From assembly GCF_018860705.1 (NCBI RefSeq), contig NZ_JAHKQA010000064.1:1-59462 (forward strand): DNA of 59,462 nt, given 5' to 3'. The position numbers and the translations under genes were made by a program. Below are positions 27,366-36,827 of this stretch, one piece after another. The notes below the pieces were generated by a model. That model made no database searches. It saw only the letters and a list, made by a program, of their open reading frames with translations, and was not told the DNA's origin. The stretch's first letter is position 1; every line of letters starts with the position of its first letter. Source of the DNA: Citreicella sp. C3M06. GTDB lineage: Bacteria > Pseudomonadota > Alphaproteobacteria > Rhodobacterales > Rhodobacteraceae.

Positions 27366-28111
27366 CAGAATCCCTCCGTATCGATGGCTTCGGGGTCGAT
27401 ATAGCCCGCCCCATTGGCAGATTCATCCCCAAGCTCATAGCGTCGGTTCTGCAAATAAATCGTGCGTGATTGCGCGTAGCTGTCGGCCGAGCCGTAGAGC
27501 ATCTCGTCGATCTGGTCGGCATATTCCGACCGGTCGAGCACCCGTTCCGCCAGACGCACGCCGGTTGCGGTGTAGCGCGCGTTCGGCGGCAGCACGTAGC
27601 TCAGCGGGTTGGTGAAGATGTCGACGAACATGCCCACCGCGTCGCGTTCGGTGCTTGGGCCGATGACGGGCAGTTCGATATAGGAGCCTTCGGGCAGCCC
27701 CCAGACATGTAGCGTTTCGCCGAAATCGCTTTCGTCTTCGGGCAGGCCTATGGCCTCGGCGGGGTCGAGCAGGCCCAGCAGGCCGACGGTGGCGTTGATA
27801 GAAAACCGCGCGGTGTTGCGGGTGGCGCGCCCGAGGCGAAGCTGCAACAGCTGGTTGACCACGGTCTGCGGCAAGGACACGGTGTCGGCCATGTTCTCGA
27901 TCCCAGCCCGTACCGGCAGCGGCACAGAGCTGCCAGCGCTTCCGGCGCCCGACAGCGCGGTGTCGAGCCGCTTGTTGAAGGCGTGCACCCGCCGGTTTGG
28001 GCCTTCCTGCGGATCAAAGATGCCGTCCGGGGCCTCGCCGGGGCCGGGGTTGGCGCAAGCGGCAATAAGGCTTACAAGCGCAAGACAGGCGATGGGGCGC
28101 AGGCTGGGCAA
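27365..28111 (-). CDS. mlaA: Outer-membrane lipoprotein MlaA (VacJ)
   Basis: A 248-residue lipoprotein that removes phospholipids from the outer leaflet of the outer membrane. The lipobox LIAAC gives the lipidated cysteine at about residue 17. The rest follows the VacJ pattern: DPQEGPNRRVHAFN, NATVGLLGLLDPA, DFGETLHVWG, GPSTERDAVGMFVD. The start is inferred as TTG at 28111 because AAGGAGG lies 7 bases upstream and the signal sequence then begins MPSLRPIACLALVSL. It heads an overlapping mlaA-mlaC-VOC operon. Confidence 0.9.
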   Translation of the reverse strand: MPSLRPIACLALVSLIAACANPGPGEAPDGIFDPQEGPNRRVHAFNKRLDTALSGAGSAGSSVPLPVRAGIENMADTVSLPQTVVNQLLQLRLGRATRNTARFSINATVGLLGLLDPAEAIGLPEDESDFGETLHVWGLPEGSYIELPVIGPSTERDAVGMFVDIFTNPLSYVLPPNARYTATGVRLAERVLDRSEYADQIDEMLYGSADSYAQSRTIYLQNRRYELGDESANGAGYIDPEAIDTEGF

Positions 28112-28306
28112 TTCCTGACCTCCTTGATTTGATGCTGGTACAGGCAAAGCCGGAAGATGTAGGCTCTGCTTAGTTGCTGGCACATGAAAGGCCAAGGGAT
28201 ACGGGCCGATTTCGCCTTCCGTGCGATGGCCTCGTGATGAAGTGTCTGTTAATTGAATTTTCGCTTTCGGCTGACAGGGTCGCCGGAGCGCGGAGAGGGT
28301 CCGGGA

Positions 28307-30040
28307 ATGGCGAACATGCAACGCAAGGATGGCGGGCGCGACGAGCTTCTGGCGGCCCGAAAGCAGGGGCGGCCATTCTACTGGTTCGTCGGGATCTTCA
28401 GTTTTCTGGTGAACGCCCTGATGCTGACGGGGCCGCTGTATATGCTTCAGGTCTACGACCGGGTGCTTGGCTCGCGGTCCGAGGCGACGTTGCTGGCGCT
28501 GACCGTGCTCGTTGTGTTCCTGTACTCCATGATGGGGGTGCTCGATTACGCCCGCGGGCGGATCATGGCGCGGGTCGCGGCGCGGTTTCAGGGACGGCTC
28601 GACCTGCGGGTGTTCGACGCGGTGATGCGGCGCGCAGCGGTCAAGCCAGACGAGCTGTCGGTCACCGGGCTCAAGGATCTTGAATCGGTGCAGCGGCTGA
28701 TGTCGTCGCCGGTGCTGATGGCATTTTTCGACATTCCGTGGACGCCGCTGTTCGTCGCGGCGATCTTCATTTTTCACCCGTGGCTGGGCTTTCTTGCCGT
28801 TGGTGGCGGGCTGGTTCTGGTGGCCGTGACGCTTCTGAACCAAGGGCTTAGCCGGGACCCGACCCTGAAATCCAATCAGGCGATGATGCGGGCCGAGCAA
28901 AGCTCGGAACAGATCCGCTCCGAGGCCGAGATGGTGCAGTCTCTGGGCATGCGTGCGGCGGCGTTCAAGCGCTGGCACAAGGCGCGCTCGGCGGCGCTGA
29001 GCGGGCAGATCAACAGCGCGGATATCGTCGGCACCTTCACCGTCACCACCAAGACCTTCCGACTGTTCCTGCAATCGGCGATGCTGGGCCTTGGCGCGTA
29101 TCTGGTGCTGCAGGGGGAATTGACGGCGGGCGCGATGATCGCGGGGTCGATCCTGATGGGTCGGGCGCTGGCCCCGATCGAGCTACTGATCGGCCAGTGG
29201 CCCGCAGTGACGCGGGCGCGCAAGGGCTGGGACAATCTCGCGCAGCTTCTGTCCGAGGTGCCGCCCGAAGAGGCGCGCCTGCCTCTGCCCAAGCCACGGG
29301 CATCGCTTGAGGTTTCGCAGCTTACCGTGGTGCCGCCGGGCGATCATCAGGCGGCGCTTCGGCTGGTCAGCTTTACGCTCAACCCCGGCCATGCGCTGGG
29401 AGTGATCGGATCCTCCGGTGCCGGGAAATCGACGCTGGCAAGGGCGATCACCGGTGTTTGGCGGCCCGCGGGTGGCAAGATTCGCCTCGACGGTGCGTCT
29501 TTGGAACAATATGGGCAGGATCTTGGCCAGCATATCGGCTACTTGCCGCAACGGGTGACGCTGTTCGATGGCACGATCGCCGAGAACATCGCCCGTCTGC
29601 TGGAAAACCCCGATCCCGAAGCAATCGTTGCCGCCGCCCGCAAGGCAGATGCGCATGAGATGATTCTCAAGCTGCCCGACGGGTATGACACCCGCGTCGC
29701 GGCTGCCGGAGGGCGGCTCTCGGGCGGGCAGATGCAACGCATCGGCCTTGCGCGGGCGATGTATGGCGACCCAATGATCCTTGTGCTCGACGAGCCGAAT
29801 TCGAACCTCGACAACGAGGGGTCCGAGGCGGTGAACCGCGCCATCCGCACGATGAAGGACGAGGGCAGGTCGGTGATCATCATGGCGCACCGTCCGTCGG
29901 CGATTCGCGAGTGCGACATGCTGCTGATGCTGGAAAACGGCGCACGCGCGGCGTTTGGCCCCAAGGAAGAAGTGCTGCGCTCGATGGTCAAGAATCACGA
30001 TCAGATCAGCCGCAGTGCCGGCCACGGAGGTGTGCGATGA
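28307..30040 (+). CDS. Type I secretion system ATPase/permease (PrtD/AprD family)
   Basis: A 577-residue half-transporter: membrane domain with about six helices (FYWFVGIFSFLVNALMLTGPLYMLQVYDRVLGSRSE starts the family block) and an ATPase with Walker A GSSGAGKST (about 368), signature LSGGQMQR (about 471) and Walker B LVLDEPNSNLD. It has no N-terminal peptidase C39 domain, as expected for RTX-protein exporters of the PrtD type. The ATG follows GGAGAGGG. Its stop overlaps the HlyD start (ATGA). No outer-membrane TolC or obvious substrate is encoded nearby. Confidence 0.92.
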   Translation: MANMQRKDGGRDELLAARKQGRPFYWFVGIFSFLVNALMLTGPLYMLQVYDRVLGSRSEATLLALTVLVVFLYSMMGVLDYARGRIMARVAARFQGRLDLRVFDAVMRRAAVKPDELSVTGLKDLESVQRLMSSPVLMAFFDIPWTPLFVAAIFIFHPWLGFLAVGGGLVLVAVTLLNQGLSRDPTLKSNQAMMRAEQSSEQIRSEAEMVQSLGMRAAAFKRWHKARSAALSGQINSADIVGTFTVTTKTFRLFLQSAMLGLGAYLVLQGELTAGAMIAGSILMGRALAPIELLIGQWPAVTRARKGWDNLAQLLSEVPPEEARLPLPKPRASLEVSQLTVVPPGDHQAALRLVSFTLNPGHALGVIGSSGAGKSTLARAITGVWRPAGGKIRLDGASLEQYGQDLGQHIGYLPQRVTLFDGTIAENIARLLENPDPEAIVAAARKADAHEMILKLPDGYDTRVAAAGGRLSGGQMQRIGLARAMYGDPMILVLDEPNSNLDNEGSEAVNRAIRTMKDEGRSVIIMAHRPSAIRECDMLLMLENGARAAFGPKEEVLRSMVKNHDQISRSAGHGGVR

Positions 30041-31338
30041 GCGATGACGGTTTCTCGACCCGGTTGCCAATGACGCTGGGCCTTGTCGCGCTGGTGGTGC
30101 TGATCGGTGGCTTCGGCACATGGGCGGCGACGACGCAGATTTCAGGGGCCATCGTCGCGAGCGGCCAGATTCAGGTCGAACGCAATCGACAGGTGGTGCA
30201 GCATCCCGATGGCGGCGTGGTGTCCGAAATCCGTGTGGACGAGGGGGATGTGGTGGAAGCGGGCGATGTCATGGTCCGGCTCGACCCGACGCTGCGCAAG
30301 TCGGAGCTGTTGATCATCGAAGGGCAGTATTTCGAACTTTTGGCCCGAGAGGCCCGGTTGACGGCGGAACGCGATGGCAAGGAAGAGCTCATCTTCAACG
30401 AAGAGCTACTGGCCCGCGCCGAGGTTGACGACGAGGTCGCTGAACTGGTCGAGGGACAGCGCAACCTGTTCTTTGCGCGGCTTGAATCGCTGTCAGGGCA
30501 GACCGAGCAGCTTGCAAAGCGGTCTGAACAGATCGGGAGCCAGATCGAAGGGATCGAGGCGCAGATCGCCGCCATGTCCGAGCAATATGATCTTATCCAG
30601 AAAGAGTTGACCGACCAGCAGTCGCTGCTTGACCGCGGGCTGGCGCAGGCCAGCCGGGTGTTGAGCCTGCAGCGCGAAGCGGCTCGCCTTGCCGGTCAGC
30701 AGGGTGATTTGGTGGCGCAGAAGGCCCAAGCCGAAGGCCAGATCACCGAGATCGACATTCAGGTTCTGGGGCTTCAGACCCAGCGCATCGAAGAAGCGAT
30801 CACCACTCTGCGCGACATGCGGTATCGCTTTCGTGAACTGGCCGAACAGCGGTTGTCGCTGCTTGAACAGCTCAAGCGAATGGAAATCACCGCCCCGGTG
30901 TCGGGTGTGGTCTACGGCCTCACTGTCTTTGCACCACGCTCGGTGATTCGCGCCGCCGAGCCGGTGCTTTATGTGGTGCCGCAAGACCGTCCTCTGGTGA
31001 TTCAGGCCAATATCGATCCGATCCACATCGACCAGACCCATGTCGGTCAAGAGGTGTTGCTGCGCTTTGCCGCGCTCGACCAGCGCACCACGCCCGAACT
31101 CTTCGGCAAGGTGACGCGGATCTCGGCCGATGCCTTCACCGACGAAGCCACCAAGGTCAGTTATTACCGGGCCGAGATCGTGCTGCCAGAAGGCGAGGTC
31201 GAGAAACTGCCCGAGGGGTCGTCCCTGATCCCCGGTATGCCGGTCGAGGCGTTCCTGCGCACCGAAGATCGCACGCCGCTGGCCTATCTGATCAAGCCTT
31301 TCGCCGTATATTTCAGCCGGGCATTGCGGGAGACCTGA
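30037..31338 (+). CDS. Type I secretion membrane-fusion protein (HlyD/PrtE family)
   Basis: A 433-residue adaptor: one N-terminal membrane helix (about 11-30), a periplasmic biotinyl-lipoyl-like half motif (RQVVQHPDGGVVSEIRVDEGDVVEAGDVMVRLD), a long coiled-coil region (about 115-275), the second lipoyl half (APVSGVVYGL) and a beta-barrel C-terminal domain. It spans the periplasm with the ABC protein encoded just upstream. The partner outer-membrane channel lies elsewhere. Confidence 0.92.
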   Translation: MSDDGFSTRLPMTLGLVALVVLIGGFGTWAATTQISGAIVASGQIQVERNRQVVQHPDGGVVSEIRVDEGDVVEAGDVMVRLDPTLRKSELLIIEGQYFELLAREARLTAERDGKEELIFNEELLARAEVDDEVAELVEGQRNLFFARLESLSGQTEQLAKRSEQIGSQIEGIEAQIAAMSEQYDLIQKELTDQQSLLDRGLAQASRVLSLQREAARLAGQQGDLVAQKAQAEGQITEIDIQVLGLQTQRIEEAITTLRDMRYRFRELAEQRLSLLEQLKRMEITAPVSGVVYGLTVFAPRSVIRAAEPVLYVVPQDRPLVIQANIDPIHIDQTHVGQEVLLRFAALDQRTTPELFGKVTRISADAFTDEATKVSYYRAEIVLPEGEVEKLPEGSSLIPGMPVEAFLRTEDRTPLAYLIKPFAVYFSRALRET

Positions 31339-31413
31339 CCCCTCGAAGGGGTGTTTCCATCTGTGCGCAACGCGGCTAGCGTCGCGCACGGACAGCAACC
31401 CAGGAATTTCGCC

Positions 31414-31875
31414 ATGACCGACATCGACTCCCGCCTTTCCGAGCTTGGACTGACCCTTCCCGACGCGCCCGCGCCGGCGGCAAACTATGTGCCCTACGTG
31501 ATCAGCGGCAGCACTGTTTTTGTTTCGGGGCAGATCAGCCAGGGGCCGGACGGCCTGATCAAGGGCAAGCTTGGCGAGGGCATGACCACCGAAGACGGTG
31601 CAAAAGCCGCTGCCAGCTGCGCGCTGGCCCTGCTTGCACAGGCCAAGGCGGCCTGCGGCGGTGACTGGACCAAGCTCAAGCGCGTCGTCAAACTGACCGG
31701 ATTCGTCAACTCGACCGGCGATTTCACGGAACAGCCCAAGGTCATCAACGGCGCGTCGGATCTGCTGGTCGCGGTGCTGGGCGACGCGGGCAAGCATTCG
31801 CGCTCGGCGGTATCTGCCGCGTCTCTGCCGCTCGGCGTTGCGGTTGAAATCGAAGGCATCTTCGAGCTGAACTGA
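31414..31875 (+). CDS. ridA: RidA/YjgF family protein
   Basis: A 153-residue member of the Rid superfamily, which deaminates reactive enamine/imine intermediates of amino-acid metabolism. Motifs: the LGLTLPDAPAPAANYVPYV start of the longer Rid subgroup, FVSGQ, and SAASLPLGVAVEIEGIFEL, where the canonical R105 of RidA appears to be replaced (LGV context), so it may not be an imine deaminase. The start follows CAGGAA. It overlaps the next gene (TGATG). Confidence 0.86.
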   Translation: MTDIDSRLSELGLTLPDAPAPAANYVPYVISGSTVFVSGQISQGPDGLIKGKLGEGMTTEDGAKAAASCALALLAQAKAACGGDWTKLKRVVKLTGFVNSTGDFTEQPKVINGASDLLVAVLGDAGKHSRSAVSAASLPLGVAVEIEGIFELN

Positions 31876-32627
31876 TGCAGCTGCCCGCCGCCTTTCTCGA
31901 CCGCCCGATCGCTCACCGCGCGTTGCACAACACCCAGCGTGGCCGCCCCGAAAACTCGATCGAGGCGATTTCCGCCGCGATCCAGGCCGGATACGGCATC
32001 GAGATCGACCTTCAGCTTTCGAGCGACGGCGAAGCGATGGTGTTTCACGATTACGACCTCTCCCGTCTTACGACGCAGACGGGGGCGGTCCGCGACCGTA
32101 GCGCGGCGCAGCTGGCGACGATCCAGCTGCGCCACGGACAAGAGCGTATTCCGACCCTCGCGCAGGTGCTCAAGCTGGTGGCGGGCAAGACTGCGCTTCT
32201 GATCGAGGTCAAGGATCAGGATGGCGCGATGGGCCCCGATGTCGGGGCGCTTGAAGCCGCCGCGGTGCGAGCGCTTGACGGTTATATCGGGCCGGTGGCG
32301 CTGATGTCGTTCAACCCGCATTCGGTGGCGGCGCTGGCACGGATGGCGCCCGGGCTGCCGCGCGGCCTTACGACTTGCGCATGGGATGCGGATGACTCGC
32401 CGTTGGTGCCCGCCGCCACCCGCGCCAGCCTGCGGGAGATTCCCGATTACGACCGTGTCGGTGCCTGTTTCATCAGTCACGACCGTCGGGATCTGGCGCG
32501 CCCGCGTGTCGCCGAGCTTCAGCGCGACGGTGCCGCCGTGCTGTGCTGGACGGTCCGCTCGCACGAGCAGGAGGCAGAGGCGCGCAAGGTGGCTCAGAAC
32601 ATCACCTTCGAGGGATACGAAGCTTGA
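31875..32627 (+). CDS. Glycerophosphodiester phosphodiesterase family protein
   Basis: A 250-residue GDPD-family TIM barrel that would split glycerophosphodiesters from phospholipid turnover into sn-glycerol-3-phosphate and alcohols. It has the metal-site pattern: IAHRAL, PENSIEA, GIEIDLQLSSDGEAMVFHDYDLSRLT and IEVKDQ. No signal peptide, so it is cytoplasmic. The ATG overlaps the ridA stop, so translation is coupled. Confidence 0.9.
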   Translation: MQLPAAFLDRPIAHRALHNTQRGRPENSIEAISAAIQAGYGIEIDLQLSSDGEAMVFHDYDLSRLTTQTGAVRDRSAAQLATIQLRHGQERIPTLAQVLKLVAGKTALLIEVKDQDGAMGPDVGALEAAAVRALDGYIGPVALMSFNPHSVAALARMAPGLPRGLTTCAWDADDSPLVPAATRASLREIPDYDRVGACFISHDRRDLARPRVAELQRDGAAVLCWTVRSHEQEAEARKVAQNITFEGYEA

Positions 32628-32670
32628 ACGCCACGCCATCGGGGCCAGATTGGAATCCGGAGGCGCTTGC

Positions 32671-33867
32671 ATGACCAGCCACGACCCGACCCCTACGATT
32701 GCCGTCAACGTCCTGACCTCGCTCGACCAGATAGCGCAAGCGGACTGGGACGCCTGCGCCTGTCCCGAAGCCGCTGACGGGCGGGCCAATGACCCTTTTA
32801 CCACGTGGCGTTTCCTGCACGCGCTCGAAGCCTCGGGGTCGGTCGGGCGCGGCACCGGGTGGGAGCCGCACCATCTTGTGGCCGAGCAGGATGGCAAGAT
32901 CATCGCCGTCGCGCCGCTTTATGCCAAGGGGCACAGTCAGGGCGAATACATCTTCGATCACAACTGGGCCCATGCGTTTGATCAGGCCGGCGGGCGCTAT
33001 TACCCCAAGCTTCAGATTGCGGTGCCCTTTACCCCCGCCACCGGGCGGCGGTTTCTGGTCAAACCCGGGCACGAGGTGACCGGACTGTCGGCACTTGTGC
33101 AAGGCGCGGTGCAGTTTGCATCGGAGAATGGCGTCAGCTCGCTGCACGCCACCTTTTGCACAGAGGCCGAGGCCATCGCGGGCGAACAGATGGGGCTGAT
33201 GCGGCGGACCAGTCAGCAGTTTCACTGGGAAAACAACGATTACGCGGATTTCGATGGCTTTCTGAGCAGCCTCAGCAGTCGCAAGCGCAAGGCCATCCGC
33301 AAAGAACGCCGCACGGCGCAGGAGTTTGGCGGCGATATCCGCATGCTCACCGGGGCGCAGATCGAGCCAGACCATTGGGATGCCTTCTGGCGGTTCTATC
33401 AGGACACTGGCGCGCGCAAATGGGGCACGCCCTACCTGACCCGTGCGTTTTTCGAGATCGCTCATGACACCCTGAAAGACGACATCGCGCTGGTGATCGC
33501 CGAGCGCGGCGGCACGCCCATCGCCGGGGCGCTGAACTTCATCGGGCGCGAGACACTTTATGGCCGCTATTGGGGCTGTGTCGAAGATCATCCCTGCCTG
33601 CATTTCGAGCTGTGCTATTATCAGGCCATCGACTTTGCCATTGCCCGGGGGCTGAAGCGGGTCGAAGCCGGGGCGCAGGGCGAACACAAGCTGGCGCGCG
33701 GATACCTGCCGGTGCAGACCCATTCGCTGCACTGGATCGCCGACCGGGGTTTCGCCAGCGCCGTCGAGCGCTATCTAGAAGAAGAGCGCCGCGCGGTGGG
33801 CGAGGACATCGAGATCCTCACCGCCTATGGCCCCTTTCGCAAAACCCGCAGGGACGAACAGCCATGA
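32671..33867 (+). CDS. FemAB/GNAT-like protein (DUF482, peptidoglycan-biosynthesis related)
   Basis: A 398-residue protein of the DUF482/COG3146 group, which has a FemAB-like double acetyltransferase fold. Visible blocks: [49 protein letters not shown], the Phe-His-rich [19 protein letters not shown] and [15 protein letters not shown]. The substrate is not established. CCGGAGG precedes the ATG. Its stop overlaps phhB (ATGA). Confidence 0.82.
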   Translation: MTSHDPTPTIAVNVLTSLDQIAQADWDACACPEAADGRANDPFTTWRFLHALEASGSVGRGTGWEPHHLVAEQDGKIIAVAPLYAKGHSQGEYIFDHNWAHAFDQAGGRYYPKLQIAVPFTPATGRRFLVKPGHEVTGLSALVQGAVQFASENGVSSLHATFCTEAEAIAGEQMGLMRRTSQQFHWENNDYADFDGFLSSLSSRKRKAIRKERRTAQEFGGDIRMLTGAQIEPDHWDAFWRFYQDTGARKWGTPYLTRAFFEIAHDTLKDDIALVIAERGGTPIAGALNFIGRETLYGRYWGCVEDHPCLHFELCYYQAIDFAIARGLKRVEAGAQGEHKLARGYLPVQTHSLHWIADRGFASAVERYLEEERRAVGEDIEILTAYGPFRKTRRDEQP

Positions 33868-34154
33868 CTGAAAAACTCTCGGAGACCGCCCGCGAAACCA
33901 TTCTTGCCCCCCTGTTGGACAACGGTTGGCAGATGAGCGAAGATCGTGACGCCATTGAAAAGACCTTTGTCTTCGGCGGGTTCATCGAGGCGTTTTCATG
34001 GATGACCCGCGCCGCCATGTGGGCGGAGAAGTGGAACCATCACCCCGAATGGACCAATGTCTACAACAAGGTGACGGTGCTGCTGACGACGCATGATGTG
34101 GGCGGGCTGTCATCGCTGGACGCCAAACTGGCGCGCAAGCTGGATCTGCTCTGA
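33864..34154 (+). CDS. phhB: Pterin-4a-carbinolamine dehydratase
   Basis: A 96-residue dehydratase that recycles 4a-hydroxytetrahydrobiopterin after aromatic amino-acid hydroxylation. The active pattern is present: E in [16 protein letters not shown], the HHPEW of [16 protein letters not shown], and [11 protein letters not shown]. Its presence suggests a phenylalanine hydroxylase elsewhere in the genome; some bacterial members instead serve molybdopterin or transcription roles. Confidence 0.93.
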   Translation: MTEKLSETARETILAPLLDNGWQMSEDRDAIEKTFVFGGFIEAFSWMTRAAMWAEKWNHHPEWTNVYNKVTVLLTTHDVGGLSSLDAKLARKLDLL

Positions 34155-34249
34155 GCCAGCGGCTGCTGACGGGGGCGTGAAGGCCCTGCTCATTGCGTGT
34201 TCAGGGATCGCAAGCTAGGCTCCCCGCAACGAAATCGGAGGCGACAGGC

Positions 34250-35974
34250 ATGGGATCGAAGGTTGGAACGCTGCGCGGGGCAGGGCTTGCGCTGGCCGTG
34301 ATGGCAGGGCTCGCGGGGCCTGCTGCGGCCAACAGCCTTTCGGGCGGCTATCTGGCGGCCCGGCAGGCAAGCTTCCTTGGCGACTTCAAAGCGGCGGCGG
34401 AATACTACGGCCGGGCGCTGATCTTTGACCCGGGCAACTCTGCGCTGCGCGAACGGGCGGTCTATGCCAATCTTGCGCTTGGCAATGTGCCGCAGGCGGT
34501 GACGCTGGCCGACAACCTTTCGCAGGACGGATTCCAAAGCCAGATCGGCCACATGGCGCAGGTGGCACAGCTGTCCAAGGATGGCGATTACAACGGGCTG
34601 ATCGACCGTATCGACAGCGATACCGCGATCGGGCCGCTGGTCGATGGACTGGTTCGCGCGTGGTCCGAACTTGGTCGCGGCGACATGCGCGCTGCGCTGG
34701 CCGCCTTTGATGCGCTGGGCCAGCAGCAGGGGCTGAGCACCTTCGCCGAGTATCATCGCGCCTTTGCGTTGGCCTCGGTCGGTGATTTCGAAGGGGCAGA
34801 GGCGGTGTTCGAAGCACGGCGCGCTGGCTCGATGCAGCTGACACGGCGGGCGGTGATGGCTCGAGCTGAAATCCTCAGCCAGCTTGGCCGGCAGGCCGAC
34901 GCGGTGACGATGATCACCGAGGGCTTCCCCGAACCGCGTGATCCCGCGCTGGAACTGATGCGGGGCAAGCTGATGGCCAATGAGGTGCTGCCGTTCACCT
35001 ATGTGACCAATGCCCGCGACGGCATCGCCGAGGTGTTCTACACGCTCGCGGGTGCGCTTTCGAACGAGGCGAACGACGATTTCACCCTGCTTTATGCCCG
35101 GATCGCCGAATACCTGCGCCCGGATCATTCAGGGGCGATCATGATGACCGCGTCGCTGCTTGAGGGGCTCGACCAGTACGATCTGGCGATCGAGACCTAC
35201 AAGAAAGTGCCCGCCAGCGACCCCGATTATCACGCCGCCGAACTGGGCCGCGCCGATGCGCTGAGCGCCGCTGGCCGCGACGATGCCGCGATCGAGGTGT
35301 TGGAGCAGCTCGCCAAGACCCATGGCGGCGAGGCGACGGTGCAATCTGCGCTGGGGGATATGCTGCGCCAGCTTGAACGCTATGACGCGGCGGTCGATGC
35401 TTACACGCGGGCGCTGACATCCTTTGATATCGAGAACCCGGCGCAATGGTTCCTGTATTACGCACGCGGCATCAGCAACGAGCGGCGCGGCACATGGGAT
35501 CAGGCCGAAGCGGATTTCCGCAAGGCGCTGGCGCTGAACCCCGGTCAGCCGCAGGTGCTGAATTACCTTGGCTATTCGCTGGTCGAGCATCACGAAAAGC
35601 TCGACGAGGCGCTGGAGATGATCGAACAGGCGGTCTCGGCGCAACCGCAGAGCGGCTATATCGTCGACAGCCTTGGCTGGGCGCTGTACAAGCTTGGCCG
35701 TTACGATGACGCGGTGATGCATATGGAACGCGCCGCCGAGCTGATGGCGGTCGATCCGGTGGTGAACGACCATCTGGGCGATGTCTACTGGGCGGTCGGG
35801 CGCAAGAACGAGGCGCGGTTTCAATGGCAGCGTGCGCTCAGCTTCGTCGATTGGGAAAACGCCTCGGACGAGGTCGACCCCGAGCGCATTCGTGAAAAGC
35901 TGAAGGTCGGGCTGGATCAGGTGCTGGCCGGGGAAGGCAAGCCGCCGCTCAGGGTCGCCAATGGCGGCGACTGA
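34250..35974 (+). CDS. Secreted TPR-repeat protein
   Basis: A 574-residue protein with a signal peptide (about 1-27, ending AAA) and TPR repeats through most of its length, clearest at about 350-530 (ETYKKVPASDPDYHAAELGRADALSAAGRDDAAIEVL, YDAAVDAYTRAL, GTWDQAEADFRKALALNPGQPQVLNYLGYSLVE, SGYIVDSLGWALYKLGRYDDAVMHMERA, VVNDHLGDVYWAVG). It is likely a periplasmic scaffold for envelope proteins. The start has CGGAGG 8 bases upstream. The last bases overlap ispE. Confidence 0.9.
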   Translation: MGSKVGTLRGAGLALAVMAGLAGPAAANSLSGGYLAARQASFLGDFKAAAEYYGRALIFDPGNSALRERAVYANLALGNVPQAVTLADNLSQDGFQSQIGHMAQVAQLSKDGDYNGLIDRIDSDTAIGPLVDGLVRAWSELGRGDMRAALAAFDALGQQQGLSTFAEYHRAFALASVGDFEGAEAVFEARRAGSMQLTRRAVMARAEILSQLGRQADAVTMITEGFPEPRDPALELMRGKLMANEVLPFTYVTNARDGIAEVFYTLAGALSNEANDDFTLLYARIAEYLRPDHSGAIMMTASLLEGLDQYDLAIETYKKVPASDPDYHAAELGRADALSAAGRDDAAIEVLEQLAKTHGGEATVQSALGDMLRQLERYDAAVDAYTRALTSFDIENPAQWFLYYARGISNERRGTWDQAEADFRKALALNPGQPQVLNYLGYSLVEHHEKLDEALEMIEQAVSAQPQSGYIVDSLGWALYKLGRYDDAVMHMERAAELMAVDPVVNDHLGDVYWAVGRKNEARFQWQRALSFVDWENASDEVDPERIREKLKVGLDQVLAGEGKPPLRVANGGD

Positions 35975-36827
35975 GGTCTTCGCCCCGGCGAAGATCAATC
36001 TTGCGCTGCATGTCACTGGCCGTCGGGCGGACGGGTATCATCTTCTGGAGTCGCTGGTCGTGTTTGGGCCGGTCGGCGATGTGGTGCAGATCACGCCGGG
36101 AAACGGGCTGTCGTTGCGGGTCATCGGCCCCGAAGCGGCGGGCGTGCCATCGGATATGAGCAACCTCGCGCTGCGCGCGGCGGCGTTGCTTGGGCAGGAT
36201 GCCGCGCTGACGCTGGACAAGCGGTTGCCGTCGTCGTCGGGCATCGGGGGGGGCTCTGCCGATGCCGCCGCCGCGCTGCGCGGCATGGCGGCGCTCACCG
36301 GGCGCGAAATCGACGCGACGCAGGCCCTGGCGCTGGGGGCCGATGTGCCGATGTGCCTCGATCCGGTGCCTTTGCGGGTGGGCGGCATCGGCGAGCAGCT
36401 GACGCGGATAAACCTGCCATCGGTGGCGGCGGTTCTGGTGAACCCGCGCCGCCCGGTGTCAACGCCCGAGGTCTTCAAGGCGCTGCAAAGCCGAGAGAAT
36501 TCACCGATCCCCGCGCTGCCGAAGCTGAGCGATGCGGCGGGCCTCATCGCGTTTCTGCGCGCATTGCGCAACGATCTCGAAGCGCCAGCGATACGGGTCG
36601 AGCCAATGATCCGTATTGTGCTCAGCGCGCTTGGGGCGCAGCGTGGCTGCGGGCTGGCGCGAATGTCGGGATCCGGGGCGACCTGCTTTGGCCTGTTCGC
36701 CCGTGAAGAGGATGCGCAGCGCGCCGCCGAAAATATCAGCCGGGAAAAGCCCGATTGGTGGGTCGCCGGCGGTCTGCTGGGCGATCAGGCACAGCAGGCG
36801 GCGCCCCGCATGCCGCATCGCGCTTAG
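35961..36827 (+). CDS. ispE: 4-diphosphocytidyl-2-C-methyl-D-erythritol kinase
   Basis: A 288-residue GHMP kinase of the MEP isoprenoid pathway. The N-terminal APAKINLALHVTGRRADGYHLLESLV with the conserved K, the ATP loop LPSSSGIGGGSADAA and ADVPMCL are present, and the C-terminal MSGSGATCFGLF completes it. It starts 14 bases before the TPR stop. It is convergent, with a four-base overlap, with a polyprenyl diphosphate synthase gene, so two isoprenoid steps are side by side. Confidence 0.95.
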   Translation: MAATEVFAPAKINLALHVTGRRADGYHLLESLVVFGPVGDVVQITPGNGLSLRVIGPEAAGVPSDMSNLALRAAALLGQDAALTLDKRLPSSSGIGGGSADAAAALRGMAALTGREIDATQALALGADVPMCLDPVPLRVGGIGEQLTRINLPSVAAVLVNPRRPVSTPEVFKALQSRENSPIPALPKLSDAAGLIAFLRALRNDLEAPAIRVEPMIRIVLSALGAQRGCGLARMSGSGATCFGLFAREEDAQRAAENISREKPDWWVAGGLLGDQAQQAAPRMPHRA

